Both the position numbers and the translations under genes were made by a program. Shown piece after piece: positions 11,498-23,211 of a DNA stretch of 64,000 nucleotides (position 1 is the first letter of the stretch; every line of letters begins with the position of its first letter). Source of the DNA: Rhizodiscina lignyota (lineage: Eukaryota; Ascomycota; Dothideomycetes; Aulographales; Rhizodiscinaceae); assembly GCA_010015805.1 (NCBI GenBank), contig ML978136.1, positions 1 through 64,000 on the forward strand, given 5' to 3'. The notes beneath the pieces are model-generated. The model was not told the origin of the DNA. It did not search any database and saw only the letters and a program-made list of their open reading frames with translations.

Positions 11498-14340
11498 ATG
11501 GCCGCGGTCGCCCAGAGGCCGCCTATACCGGCGGGCTACAACCAGCAGAAGCCGGAAGCGCCGCTGCCAGCTATACCCCGCTCACCCTCGCCATCTACAC
11601 AGTCGGGAAATAGTGCAAATGGGCGTCGCTCGACTACATCGTCCTTGAAAAGGCGCTCTGGTGGCTCTGCTGGAGCGTATGCGCAAAGCTCGATCGCCCG
11701 TTCTTCGCAAGTGCGCTCGCAGTACCCACGGGACTCGATGGAGAATCATGTCGAATACATCCTCGTTGCGTCGTTCGATATCGACCGCGGCTCGGTCATG
11801 GAGCACCAGTATCCGGGGCCTATATCTGGGGACGAGACGATGCTTGCGGAGCTGATGCTGCCGGACCAGGCGCATATGCGGAGTCTGGATTGGACGATAT
11901 TCTTCTTGCACAAGGACACTTCGGCAGAGGAAGAGGCTAAGGAGTTGAGAAGAGAGCGGAGGAGAAGGAGACGAAGGAAAGGTGGGGATGGTGAAGGAGA
12001 TGAAGACGGCAATGATCTGGGGAGACCCTCACTGGACGATGAAGGGGATGACTATGCCGATGCTTCAGAAGATGAGACGGAAGAGGACGACGACGAGCTC
12101 GAAGGACCGCCGCTAGTCTACGTCCTTAACCTGGTCAATACCAAACAAGACAATACTGTCAAGCGGTATGAATCTAAGACAGAAAAGTTCTGGGCTTTCG
12201 GGCTAACTCTAAAATCAGAGGTGCAATCGTCAAGGCTATGGCAATATGTACGAGGCATTCTTTCCTGCACATTTACAAGGTACGATATCATATACACTTT
12301 GAGATGCGGAACTCGGCTCTAATATGCTTCTAGCCTCTCCTACTTTTGGCGCTCGAGGAATATTTTCGCAATCCAGTCCCCGACACACTCGCTTTACTGT
12401 ACGACGCTGTCAATTCCATGGACCTTTCCTTGATGCCTCGCCTCTCTCTCCTGGAACGTCAAATACTACAAGCGAGCGACGCAAAAGACATGTTTATCGA
12501 GAAGTTCGATCAAATGATACAACATCGCATGGTAGAGGATGCTCAGCGCTCATCAGAACATTCGTCAACTTCCGATTCGCCGTCAAGGAAAGCTCTTACG
12601 CGGTACAATCTGCCAAGGGACACACATGAATTTGAATCGCGCGTCATGTACAATGGCATTCCGGTGCCCATTAAGATACCGTCTGCCATCTCACCGGAAA
12701 CAGTCGGAGACTTCTCTCTTGTGAAACTCATCCAAACCTTCTCCGCACCTCACTCGCAATCACCGCAAGCATTCTCGCCATCCCACCCACATCTTACAAC
12801 TTCAGGACCATACACCCATCCGGTCATTGTTCTCATAAATGCGCTCCTTACACAAAAACGAATCGTCTTCCTCGGCCATAACCAGCCCTCCGGATCCGTA
12901 GCAGAAGCTGTGCTAGCGGCTTGTGCCTTAGCATCCGGTGGTGGTGTTTTAAGGGGTTTTACACGCCATGCATTTCCGTATACTGACCTCACAAAAATTG
13001 ACGACTTACTAAAAGTCCCCGGCTTCATTGCAGGAGTTACTAATCCAGCCTTCGCGCACAAACCAGAATGGTGGGACGTCCTCTGCGATCTGCCCACAGG
13101 CCGAATCAAAATCTCCCCGAAAATTGAGGGCGCGCCAGTGACAGAGGGGCTTCTTTTCTTCCAGCAATCAAGTCTTGGCGCTAGCTTAAGCGACAAGGAC
13201 GGCAAGCCCGCTAGCGGTAGTCTCACTTCGACAGGCAGCTTCGGTAGCGGAAAAGATGTACCTTTGACGTTGAACGGTGCAGCCGGCACAAGCGAGAAGA
13301 CGAGCGACAAAGCGGCGCTTAATCGTGCGATAGAGGACGTTACGGGCGACCATGCGTTCATGGAGAGCGTCCACCATTCCATCTCCAGCCGCCATGGTGA
13401 GAATGTCATCAGAAGCAAGTTCGGGGCGTACATCCAACGCTTCACGCGCATTGCAGCTGCATTCGAGGAGTGCGTCTATGGTGCTAGCGCATTATTCATC
13501 GGTGCCAACGAAACAGACACCGATAAATGGAACTATGGAGTCTCCGGGCACGGGTACGTCTGGCGCAGCGAGGCCGAGCGTGCCGCAGTCCTTGGTGGCT
13601 ACGCATGGCGCGTCGAGGGATGGAGAAGCACGAGGAGCTACTATAGCTTTGTCGGCGATCTGGCAAGAGGCTGGGATAAGGCGAACAAGCAAGCTTCTGT
13701 GTCCGCAGGTACACCGACGGCAGCGAGCACTGCTGATACGGTGGCTATCACACTTGCATCACTGAGACGAGAGGGCGCGATCAGAGGACTAGATTTGCGG
13801 TTTCAGTGCGATCGTCTGAGATGTTTGAAGATGGGACATGATCAGTCTGCGGCGATCTATCTCGCCTTAGCGAGATCAATCGAACGCGCTGGTGCGGAAA
13901 GCGACGATGCATCCACCAGCGCAGAAGACGATTCTCCCGCGTCAGTCTCTGGCTCTGCTGACCCTGCGACTGCCGCACGCAACGCTGCGAGGGAAATGGC
14001 GCGCTACGATATCATCAACCAGCTGCTCGTCGTGCTACCCGAAAGCTCAGGCGGATTATTCCACATTGCGCTCGGCTTGTTCCATCCCCGGCAAGATGTC
14101 AGGGCAGCGGTAGTTGGGCTACTCGAGAGGATTCGTGAACATCCTGCTGGTAGGCACTTTTGGGCGAATATGGGCCGCTTTGCGAAGACAGGGTTTTGGC
14201 GGGTCAGAGAGGCGCTGGCGCAGGGAAATGCCGAGGGCGGAGGAGTTAATGCTGGTCCTGTTGCGGGTGGAGGGTTGATGAGCGGTGGAGGGCTGAGTGT
14301 CGGTGTGGGCATGGGAGTTGGGAGTATGCCGTTAAGGTGA
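11498..14340 (+). CDS. AFI1: Afi1/MesA-like DENN-type polarity protein
   Basis: Homologue of yeast Afi1 (partner of the Arf3 GTPase) and Aspergillus nidulans MesA, cortical proteins that maintain polarised growth. Two exons, 11498-12247 and 12334-14340, give 918 aa. The N-terminal Afi1 docking domain starts at [20 protein letters not shown] and contains a basic then acidic insert (REERRRR-type run followed by Asp/Glu-rich sequence, about residues 145-215). The SPA1/DENN-like part begins with [14 protein letters not shown] and includes [19 protein letters not shown]. The C-terminal region ([14 protein letters not shown]...) ends in a Gly-rich tail. Two GTACGA donors exist, at 12248 and 12280; only the first keeps frame with the single TAG acceptor at 12333. 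Confident family call. Confidence 0.88.
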
Positions 14341-14742
14341 AAGACTAAGAAAAGTAAGCGAGGGGGAGGATGATACCCAGTTGATATTTTCAGAAGCATA
14401 TATTTGTCTTTATGTGATGGAGAACGTAAACTCAGAGCAGGAGTCCTCGATCGGACCCTGTGCTAGTACAACTTCGAACAAGCAACTTTCTTGAATTGGT
14501 AATTTATGCACGCAGTTGCCGACAATGCCACAGCGCTTGATATCACATCTGCATCCGTAACAGTCCAGTCTTATTAGCCCCATTCATGGTATTAAATTGC
14601 GCCCCCTGATACCCGAAAATCTCGAAGCCGAACGAGGGAATCACAAAGATCATAATATTTACAGTATGAAGATTCAATCCGAGCACTTTCCCATCTTAAT
14701 ATCACTTTAAGTCATTAGAAGTTACATTTCCGACATGGTACT
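14341..14742. other. Convergent 3' intergenic gap
   Basis: About 400 bp between the stops of two converging genes, AT-rich, with no ORF, repeat or RNA gene seen. It presumably holds both 3' UTRs. Confidence 0.4.
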
Positions 14743-17596
14743 TCATGTATTACGAGGACATCCCAGTAGCCTGGTCCCAGCAAGGGGAGGATTAATGGGC
14801 TCGCAGTGGCCATGAGAAACTGCTCGATTGAACACAAGCCCCCTTCCCCCCCGTTTGTTGGTTGGGAGTGCACTCAAGCCCGCGCAAGTTGTTTCTGGTG
14901 TGCATGAATATGTTCCCAGGACGTTCTCGCAAAGAGGCAGACACACACTTTTCGTTATGGTCTTAACGCCGCAACCGATCTCGACATTCTGGCATACTCC
15001 TCCTCGTCCCGGCGGGCACCTGCCGGACTGGCACAGTTGGAGCTGCCCTCCTAGGATCGGTGAGCCGTCATCGAGACTGCCTGTGATATTGACAGTAAAG
15101 TCCGCATCACTGGTCTCGAGGAGGCCCAATTCAGCAGACGGGACCTGAATATCGATGGAAGGAGGACCTTGCGCAGGCACGGTTTTACCTGCCGAAATAT
15201 AACTGGTAGAATCAGCAACGCAGAGGGATTGATCGTCCCAGATAGCGCTCGCTGCGTCTCGCCAGAGCCTGGACATGTTGTAAACATTCGCGACGGTATA
15301 CTGCCGCATATTAGCGATTTTCGGCCACTCTTGCTCTTCCATGGTCGACTCACATAGATGCGGCAATCTGCTGGCAGATACTTGAACTGTAGCGGCGTAT
15401 CATCGTCCTTCCGGACTTGATCGCGCAAAGTGAAGCCGGCAAAGTTCGTGAAGATTCCAGGATCTCGCACTTGCGGCAGAGTGCTGTTTGCTGTGTCATT
15501 CACCAACTGTGCGAGACTAAAATCATAGTCGAGCGAGTCGGCCCAATAAGCTATCGCGCCTCGACTACCACTGACTGCTTGCATAGGTCCTTTCGTTGGC
15601 CGACCTCCCGCAACAACGGTCCGTACATGTCCTTGGGTAGTCATCATTTCTGCGTAGAGCGCACAAGTTGAAGAGCAGAGCCCATCGGTAAGCTATGACA
15701 CAATAGATCAGCAGGCCTGCACTATCTCCTCCGATAGCTACAAACTTACAAGGATAATGTTCTCAGCTTTGAAAGGGTTCTGAACTGTCGGATCGACACT
15801 ATGCGTGCTGTCGAAGAAATAGTCGTCAAACGCTTCATCGTCGAAGATTTCACTGGTAAGGTTGTATCGCTCTGGCAACGAGAAAAGGTCGCCATGATGC
15901 TCCCGCGGCCCATAGAACTCTGGCCACGAGGAGAAGTTTTTTCCCGTTTCTGCATCCAGGCGATCGGTTACAACCCATTCGCTTGCTGCCAGGTCCTCGT
16001 AGTAAAAGTCGTACAAATCATCGCCCGGAGACAGGGAGGACCAAAAGTCCGTAGTTGTACCTCCCAGTACATTTGCCAGATAGTGGTCACGCCGTCTGCT
16101 TGCTGCATATGGCTCAGTGCGAGGGAAGAATTGCATGAATGTATCCTGAAATTAGGTACAGCAAGTTAGTGCAGTTCCAGGTGTAGTATTTGCGCCACGG
16201 GGTAACTTACAAACGCCAATACCGGAGTCCCGCCTGTGTTCTGCTGGAGGTCGATAATTACGTGCTCAAGCTTCGCCTTTTGAGCAGAGTCTATGAATTT
16301 CGTAACCGTCTTGGAAAAGTTCCCAATGTTGTCGCCGAATTGATCAAAGCTCGGGATACTGAGGACCGCTGTGGAAATATCGTGAAGAAAATAACCTGTC
16401 ACGATGCCGCCTCCAGCTATAGATAGATCCAGTTGTACGACGTCGGGATCGGAGGGATATGCGTGATAACTAGCCTCATACCAGGACGGCTTGGAGCTGC
16501 TACTTGATCCAGAACCATCACTGTCATCGTCATCGCTTCCTCCCGAGCAGCTGCTATCGTCTGCGGATCCGTTGTACGATGCCGGTAACAGGCCAAGCAC
16601 GAAATAATTATAGAAATCACCTCCTGTTTCAAGTGGACCAGTGTTGTAAGGGTTATTATAGATAGCAAGCCAATGCAAGGGCCATTCGGTGCCGTTCTTG
16701 AAGCCAAATGTGAGATTGTCTCCCGGATAGAATGTTGCGCCACCGCCAAATACATTTACGCCGGCTTGGATGTCCTGAGCCGGGCTCGCGAATAATTGAT
16801 TCCAGTCTGCATGTGGCTCAAGCGTGCCTTGAGAATTGAGCGCAGCAAATCGCGTTAGGTAGTCAACCACATTTTCCCCATTGATGGAAATAATGGGAGA
16901 TGGTTTCCATTCGTCAGATGTGGTCGCCACTATATCGTCTGAAGAAAAGTTAGTTTATTCATTCCCTCATATGTTGTGTATGTACAGTACCCCAAATGTA
17001 AACTTGCGGCTCTTGTTTCCCGTCAATCGAGACCGATGAAAGGTATACTGGACTTGCGAAAGAGAACGCCGAAAGAACGCCAGCACTGAGATCGACATGC
17101 ATGTCGTGCATCGAATAGATGAGAGTCTGCAAGTTTGCCTCGAATTCATACTGATTCTTGAAGTATCCATCGGTGCTGTTTTGTTGGATTTGGGCTAGAC
17201 CTTCCAGAACATCGACTTTGGGTTGCTGATACCCCTCTGGAGGATCACGCAAATAGGCCAATGTGCTTTGAAACTGAATCGTGGTGTTGTAATACTCTAT
17301 AAAGCGAGCAGCGACGGCGGAATTGAACGGTACACTCGCTAGACACTGATATGCGTCGCGGGCGTAGAAGACATATTCACAAACTAGAATTTTCGTGAGT
17401 GGAAGGTCAGAATCGTTAGTCGAACATGTCTCTCACATTCCTCAACAGTCTGAATTATGTTGCCGCAAATTGTTGGATTTGGAGCTTGAGCACTGGATGT
17501 TGCCGTGCCATGTTGTGCGAGTGGGCGAGGTGCTGGGCTCGAGACAACAAATCCTAGCAGAAAACATGCTAATGCAAAGAACGGAACAGCCGACAT
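14743..17596 (-). CDS. Secreted S41-type (CPAF-like) serine peptidase
   Basis: Six exons (17596-17437, 17383-16991, 16938-16211, 16145-15750, 15692-15354, 15300-14743), each with standard borders and 52-65-bp introns, give 857 aa. A signal peptide (MSAVPFFALACFLLGFVVSS) precedes Pro/Ala-rich sequence. The CPAF-type histidine motif is SMHDMHVDLSAG. An Asp/Ser low-complexity insert (GGSDDDDSDGSGSSSSS) interrupts the middle. The conserved strand HVIIDLQQNTGGTPVLAF and the nucleophile elbow LTDGLCSSTCALYAE (Ser about 567) identify a C-terminal-processing-type peptidase. A Cys-rich tail follows. Relatives in fungi are poorly characterised secreted peptidases; one group member, UstP, works in ustiloxin biosynthesis, but no peptide-precursor gene is visible here. 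It shares a 693-bp promoter region with the NACHT gene. Confidence 0.88.
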
Positions 17597-17710
17597 GGCT
17601 TTTCAAACGAGTGAAAGTTTAGAACAGAGTCAAGGAAAATCAGTTGGTAGACGGTTGGTATGCATATAGAGAAGCGCATGCTCATTCTCGAATCCTCGAT
17701 TTATCCATGA

Positions 17711-17740
17711 CTCAAAAATAATTACCTCAAAAATAATTAC
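17711..17740. repeat. 15-bp perfect tandem duplication
   Basis: Two adjacent copies of CTCAAAAATAATTAC, AT-rich, about 115 bp upstream of the S41 peptidase ATG on its promoter side. It could be replication slippage. Confidence 0.8.
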
Positions 17741-18139
17741 CTCTTACGCCACGACGCGAAAGACTCTACAGCTGTACGGCGAAATGGTCATGCTGTACGT
17801 CCGTTGACCATTTGCCTCACTCAGCCCTCGCCGTTGTTGTACAAAGGCGTAAAGGATCAGTTCTAAGCTTGGTTTGCTGGGGGCTTGGCCAATCACGATC
17901 CTTGGCAAAGGGGCTCAGTGGCCCCCACTGCCGCGTGCGAATGCGAATGCCCGTGTTTGCGGTCCACATCATTTTATTGTGGCTGGACTTCCGGTCAACT
18001 GGATTATTAAGTACCAGAATGGGAAGCCGGCATGGAGTTTGCTCGGGGGTTGCCAACGAGCAGTACTCTCTGCCGCCTGCCATTATGCGGCCAGAACCCT
18101 GGCCCCCCATGGATGACACAGCCAATCCCCACAGTGAGC

Positions 18140-18146
18140 TTATATA
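18140..18146 (+). promoter_or_regulatory. TATA box of the NACHT gene
   Basis: TATATAA, 144 bp upstream of the chosen ATG at 18290, in the expected orientation. Position is consistent with a core promoter; the transcription start is not known. Confidence 0.5.
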
Positions 18147-18289
18147 AGGCTGAAACGCCGTATACACAAAGAGGTTGAACAGCCGATCGTATTCCCCTTT
18201 TAGTCCGCAAGGCGATCGATGCAAATTACTTTATCTCCGGCAAGTGACCGCTAAAGAGTCAAGGAAGAATAAGAAAGCAGAGGGTTGTG

Positions 18290-19896
18290 ATGCATCCTGC
18301 AATCGCCAATTCCTTTGAGCCCCCTTTCGACGTTTATGCAAGAGCCTGGGAATGGGTATTCCGGAGCGAGGCGTTCATATCCTGGCTAGAAGAAGGTCGC
18401 ACATGGCAGCTCCGCTGCGTTGGCCCGCCAGGCTCTGGAAAGGTATGGTACTCCTGCACATACAAGCGTGACTATATTGTAGTGATGCGGCTTTAGACGA
18501 CGCTCTCTGCGCTAGTCGTTGAGCAACTGCGAAAGGAATTCAGAGATGCCAATATCGCTGTCGCATCAATCTTCATCATAGACGACTTGGGAGGTCGCGA
18601 AGAAGCTTTCTTAGAAGAGTTCCTGGAAAGTGTCTTAAAACAACTCTCCGAATCGGCCGCCGACTCTGATTTTTCCTGTTGTATCTGCAGTAGTTATGCG
18701 GAAGCTTGCAAGCGAAACGAGAAGTTTGCTCTTCGGATTGAGATGCTGCGAAAAGCAATATACACGAGGCTTACGACTCTAAATCGCGCATTTCTAATTG
18801 TCGATGACTTCGATCGATGCAGCGCCGAGGCCGCTGCCTTCCTCGAAGATGAACTTGCAAGACTGCAACGCCACAGCGTGAAGATCATGGTCACATCACG
18901 CGTCCCATACCATAGAGTTGCGAACCAGTTCTTGTGCGAAGTCGAACTTGATGAAAACGAAATTGATCTGGAGCATGGCGGGAACCTGAGCGTGTACTGG
19001 CAGTGTGAGCGGTGTTCCGGCCTATGGATGAGCGAAGAAGATGAGTATAACATTTGCAATCAATGCAAACTAAGAGGATATACTTGTAGAACGTGGTAAG
19101 TTGTTTTCCGTATCATCGACCGTTTCCTCGCTGCAAGCGACGGAAGCAAGAGACTCTGAATATCGATAAAGGATTGGCTAACGGTCAAGTATGCTTAAGT
19201 GGCCCAGATGCAAGACTGTTCGAGCCGTACACCCACGTAGAGCTGCCGGTTCTGCTCTCTAATCGTGACATGGAATGCTTCCTGAAATGGAATTTGGAGG
19301 GTGAGCATGGAGACCTTGGGCTGCAAAGTGCGAACCAGCATAAACCACCGCCATCAGCGCTTGGAAGGGCTCTTCGAGAAGAGAGAGTAGCTGAAAACAT
19401 TGTCCAAGCCGTGGTATTTGAGTCGGAAGGGAATATCGCAATTGCCAGGACTCGCCTAGATGAGATCCACGTCGCACAAACCATCCAAGAGACCGAGCCT
19501 ATTCCAGATCGCCTATCGAGAAATCGCATAGCTATGTTCCAGGCCGGGATCTCAAGGATCAATGAACAGGCTGATGGGCGAAGAGAGCTTGGGCTAACGG
19601 CAATTTCGGCGGCAGGATCAGAATCAGGAGGAACATCGTTTCGCGAACTGAAAGAACAACTTCGAACGATAGTCCGTAAACGGAAGTCTGATGGCGCATC
19701 GGACTTGACATTGTATGAAGCGCTACACGCTGCTGCCGGATATCTGGTTGTTGACAACACCATTGAGCAGCGGGTGACTCCGTATCATACGTCCTTTTTC
19801 CTGTTTGTCAATGAGAATTACGACGAGCGCCTCTTCTTGAAAGGCATGGATCTAGGCTATGCGAGGCCCTCTCGTTCGAAAACGCTACAATTTTGA
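18290..19896 (+). CDS. NACHT-type STAND NTPase with zinc finger (NLR-like)
   Basis: Three exons (18290-18442, 18497-19095, 19200-19896) give 482 aa. The first intron splits the Walker A motif, restored as GPPGSGKTTLS. Walker B is FLIVDDFDRC and a sensor-like IMVTSR follows. A Cys-rich finger (CERC...CNQCKLRGYTC, residues about 225-253) is of the ZZ-like kind found after the NTPase in many fungal NACHT proteins. The C-terminal part (TLYEALHAAAGYLVVDNTIE...TPYHTSFF) resembles the winged-helix end of such NTPases. No ankyrin, TPR or WD repeats follow, and no known effector domain precedes the NTPase, so it is short for an NLR. The second intron's acceptor at 19199 follows a CTAAC branch; a nearer CAG-like site is out of frame. 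Tail to tail with the HET gene. NTPase call is strong; immune role is inference. Confidence 0.82.
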
Positions 19897-20003
19897 GGAG
19901 CCTAAGGACCAATGGGTGGAACACTCATAGATGCAATCGAGCTGTCACTAGTCGATGGTGGTGTTTGTGGAGAAGTTTTGAGTGGAGTTCGAGCCTGGAC
20001 CCA

Positions 20004-22229
20004 TCATTCAAGCCAAATCCGATATTTCCCTTCATCGTCCCTACCAGAGATGACGTGAGATTCTTCGGTGCAATATACTGTTTTCAATGTGCGAAGATCC
20101 AGTCCAGAAAACCGTAGCGAGCCTGTACGGGTAAAATAATTCGCTCCAGTTCCAGGTCCTAAAATAATGCCAACACCGGATAACACAGAGATCTCGTGTA
20201 AGTCGTCTTCCTCGTCTCCACTTGCGGCCAGGATTACGAAGTAGCATTGGCCCTCGCCAAGCGAATCTGCTTCATCTAAAAATACTTCTACGCGGCCAGC
20301 TTGAGTGTTGCAATCAGGGAACTGGAGTTTGCATTCGCCAGTGATGCAGTTGTAGGTATATGTGGTGCGTGCAACATGTGTCCATAATGCGATCGCATCG
20401 GATCTCAACCTTGGGTTTTCCACGCTTGGTTTGAGTTGGCCTATGGCGTTCTGGTTCGTTAACTTTTCCATTCTGTTGACGCTGTGGATCTTGTCGGGCT
20501 CCCTGCGCCCCAGAAATTCGTCCCAATGCCGGATTTGCATGCCCCATGATTGAAAGTCCCGCCTTTCCTTTTGCCTCAACCGAAACTGTGGATCCAGATC
20601 AAAGGCAATTTCTTTGCCGTCGTGACTCGATATGGCATACAGCCGCTCCGACGTCAAGCGATCTTGCAATTCAATTGCGCCGTCCATTGACGCCCAAGAC
20701 CAGCTTGGAGCACGCAACGGCCTAGGCCGACTACTTGTCCGACAATCAGCCACCCTCCAGGCGAGTTGCTCCTTGAAGTTCCTTTCCCACATTCCTACAC
20801 AATACTCTTCATCCAAAGCGGCGCGAACTAGCTTCGCAACACCCCATATTGCGACGAGTTTGTCACCACCGTTAGTCAAGTTACATTTTGTGTAACTTTG
20901 AACTGCTCTTTTCCAAAATTGCTCCAGTGAGTCAGTGGCTTCACCAGCTAGCGGTCCCTGTTGAGGCAAAGAGGGGTCTTGCAGTCGCTGTCGCCAATGA
21001 CGATCGGTTCCAGATATCGTGTCAATCGGTTGCGGCAGTCCTGAAGGTAATACTTCGCAGGCACTCAGGGTACCGCAATCCCAAAAGATCTGATTCTTCG
21101 AGAAGTGCAGGATTCGTGGAGCTAACATCCGCTCTTGAAACACCCAAGCTCGGGTATACAACACATTATCCAACAACTCTCTTTCCCAGTAGTCGCTTGG
21201 CACTATTCGCCAAACTGTATCCCCGAAGATCCCTAGCTTTCGGCTAGTATGATAACGAGCGAGCGAAAGTTCGCCATCACCCCTAAGGTGATCAAGATTC
21301 CTTGCGCGAAACAGACCACCGTTACGATCTCTCGAAGCAGTTGCAGCTATATTGCAATGAGAGTGTCTGTAAACCTGATCCATAAGCGGCGCTTCGTGAT
21401 GCCAGTCCGTTTCTTCAAGCTCCTGCTCTTTTGCATTCGCAGATTTATTCTTCTCTGAATGCTGCACAATGCAGAGTGAGTCGATCCAGAGGTATCTCAC
21501 GGAAAGTCGTTCGCATACTTCCAGGGCCTCCGTGAAGTTGCGATTCGAGATCTGCTCGAGAGATATCCCTTCGTTCAGGAATTGCTTGATGTTCGCAGCG
21601 GTGAGGTTGATGAATTGATTCTCCTTGACGTTACCCCAGCAATGAGAAAGCGTACAATATGGCCCCGTGATCGACATGCCTTTTGTTTCGATGAGGCGGA
21701 CGAATCCATTTCTGCGAGTGCTGAGGTCAAGAAGCCTCGTCGGCACAAAGTCCAGGTAACTTTGACGATGATTACATGTCGGGTGATGTTTGGCGCAGTT
21801 GTCTATCCATGCGGTAACTCTGGACCAAGCTGGATCCGAATTCGTGCTTTCGCCAAGATCTTCTTCCCGTACGAGATCTCCAAGGCTTCCTTCGGCAAAC
21901 AAGTAGAAGGCCCTCTCCGGAAGCCAAATATCAATATCACCCCCTGCCAGCCCTCTCACCGCGTGAATGGGTCGGAAAACAATGACAATGAAATCTTGGC
22001 TTTCCCTCGTTCGACCTGGTTTCCGGATGCTCCATCGATATAACGGTCTGTTAAAGGCTTCCACAATGCCGTGCAAATCTGCAAAAAGCCTGGAGCAGAA
22101 GACACAACCCTGAGCTTCGCTATTGCGGCTAACTGCAGACGCGCTGAGGCCGTCCGAGTTTCCATGATGGAAATCCCACGTCTTTCCAGACTCGAAGATA
22201 CACTGGGTGCAGAATCTGCATACTCTCAT
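20004..22229 (-). CDS. HET-domain (heterokaryon incompatibility) protein
   Basis: Intronless 741-aa protein beginning at an ATG at 22229. The N-terminus carries paired cysteines (CRFCTQC and CVFCSRLF), common in this class. The HET domain spans roughly residues 190-350: YCTLSHCWG, then LEVCERLSVRYLWIDSLCIVQ, then a DQVYRHSHCNIAATAS segment, the three conserved blocks. After it come RAWVFQERMLAPRILHF and WSWASMDG, the usual downstream motifs. The C-terminal region is variable with no repeat domain. HET proteins trigger cell death upon non-self recognition in some fungi, but most paralogues have no known role. Its stop lies 107 bp from that of the NACHT gene. Domain call is very strong; the biological role is inference. 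Confidence 0.93.
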   Translation of the reverse strand: MRVCRFCTQCIFESGKTWDFHHGNSDGLSASAVSRNSEAQGCVFCSRLFADLHGIVEAFNRPLYRWSIRKPGRTRESQDFIVIVFRPIHAVRGLAGGDIDIWLPERAFYLFAEGSLGDLVREEDLGESTNSDPAWSRVTAWIDNCAKHHPTCNHRQSYLDFVPTRLLDLSTRRNGFVRLIETKGMSITGPYCTLSHCWGNVKENQFINLTAANIKQFLNEGISLEQISNRNFTEALEVCERLSVRYLWIDSLCIVQHSEKNKSANAKEQELEETDWHHEAPLMDQVYRHSHCNIAATASRDRNGGLFRARNLDHLRGDGELSLARYHTSRKLGIFGDTVWRIVPSDYWERELLDNVLYTRAWVFQERMLAPRILHFSKNQIFWDCGTLSACEVLPSGLPQPIDTISGTDRHWRQRLQDPSLPQQGPLAGEATDSLEQFWKRAVQSYTKCNLTNGGDKLVAIWGVAKLVRAALDEEYCVGMWERNFKEQLAWRVADCRTSSRPRPLRAPSWSWASMDGAIELQDRLTSERLYAISSHDGKEIAFDLDPQFRLRQKERRDFQSWGMQIRHWDEFLGRREPDKIHSVNRMEKLTNQNAIGQLKPSVENPRLRSDAIALWTHVARTTYTYNCITGECKLQFPDCNTQAGRVEVFLDEADSLGEGQCYFVILAASGDEEDDLHEISVLSGVGIILGPGTGANYFTRTGSLRFSGLDLRTLKTVYCTEESHVISGRDDEGKYRIWLE

Positions 22230-23211
22230 GATCCAACAAGCCCCAATTGGTGAAAGTGCGGTCCAAGCAAGAGAGGCGCGATAGCTTAAAGCTTCTTATG
22301 GAGGGCAAGTAAGAGAACGATCCATCATAAAGAGAACGCAGTCAAAACCTCTAGGACTAGACGGCATCAGAATCAGTCCCAAGGGACTAGCGACGTACAA
22401 TGGAATCGTGATAGTGAACGGTGAGAGATCAGGCGTGATGTCTCAAATCGCCTGGGCTGACATTCGCTCGGAGAAATCCGCCAGCTGAGTCCTCTTATTC
22501 CAACGTACCTCCATCTCTTGTTTTCAAACTCCAAGTATCCATAACCGAACGGTATGGCTCTGGAAGCACTCTTCATCGATTCAGCTCTGTATGAAGAGCT
22601 TATTTGAAGCTACTGTGTATGAAGTTTCCTTCTCCGAGCGTATCTCGCAGGAACAACCACTCCGTAGCTGAACTATGTAAGAGTCCAGACACGCATATCA
22701 GATTTTTCGGAAGCAGTCTTCATGAGTTCTCGGCCGTACAAACCCACGTTTTCAGTTTCACATGTCTCATAGCTCTCTATTCATACTCCTGTCGTGCATT
22801 ACTCTGCCCGTCGGCAAATATCCAATGCGCTATCGGCTAGCAGATACCTTCCCCGCAGAAGCCAAATGTCGCACCTACGGAACCGTTCCCACACCGCAGA
22901 GCGGCAGGATACAATTACTTTCTCTTGCCAGATGGGGTGATTTAGGGCTGTACTACCGATCTCAAGCGAATCCAAGCCCTGATGATCCGCTCAATTACCC
23001 TTGGACCGACTGCAGCTGCCCGCCGCGATGGACCGAAAAGGTGGGGTGTACATAATGACGTTGGTTCCCTATCGGTTGATTCCCTATCTCCTTGTACAGT
23101 TTCTATTTTCCAATCTCAAGTCATTTTCTTGCTCTTTGTAATCGAGCTGAAGTGTTATTTGACCCGAAATTTTTGGAACTCATCTAGCGATTTCTCTCGG
23201 AAACTTCGACA
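22230..23211. other. Intergenic, nothing recognised
   Basis: 982 bp between the divergent HET and beta-lactamase-like genes, containing both promoters. Short frames at 22604-23055 show no domain or splice evidence. Confidence 0.4.

Larger units (their letters stand above)
17597..18289. promoter_or_regulatory. Divergent promoter between S41 peptidase and NACHT gene
   Basis: 693 bp without a gene. A canonical TATATAA lies at 18140-18146, about 150 bp upstream of the NACHT ATG. A perfect 15-bp direct repeat (CTCAAAAATAATTAC) occupies 17711-17725 and 17726-17740, on the peptidase side. Small overlapping frames at 17812-18224 on both strands show no domain. Confidence 0.45.

Noticed and set aside
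12750-13451. 233-codon minus-strand frame
   Set aside because: Antisense to the conserved DENN-like part of the Afi1 homologue; no domain of its own.
14743-22229. RiPP or other secondary-metabolite cluster around the S41 peptidase
   Set aside because: UstP-type peptidases occur in ustiloxin clusters, but no precursor peptide, UstY-like oxidase, methyltransferase or P450 lies nearby.
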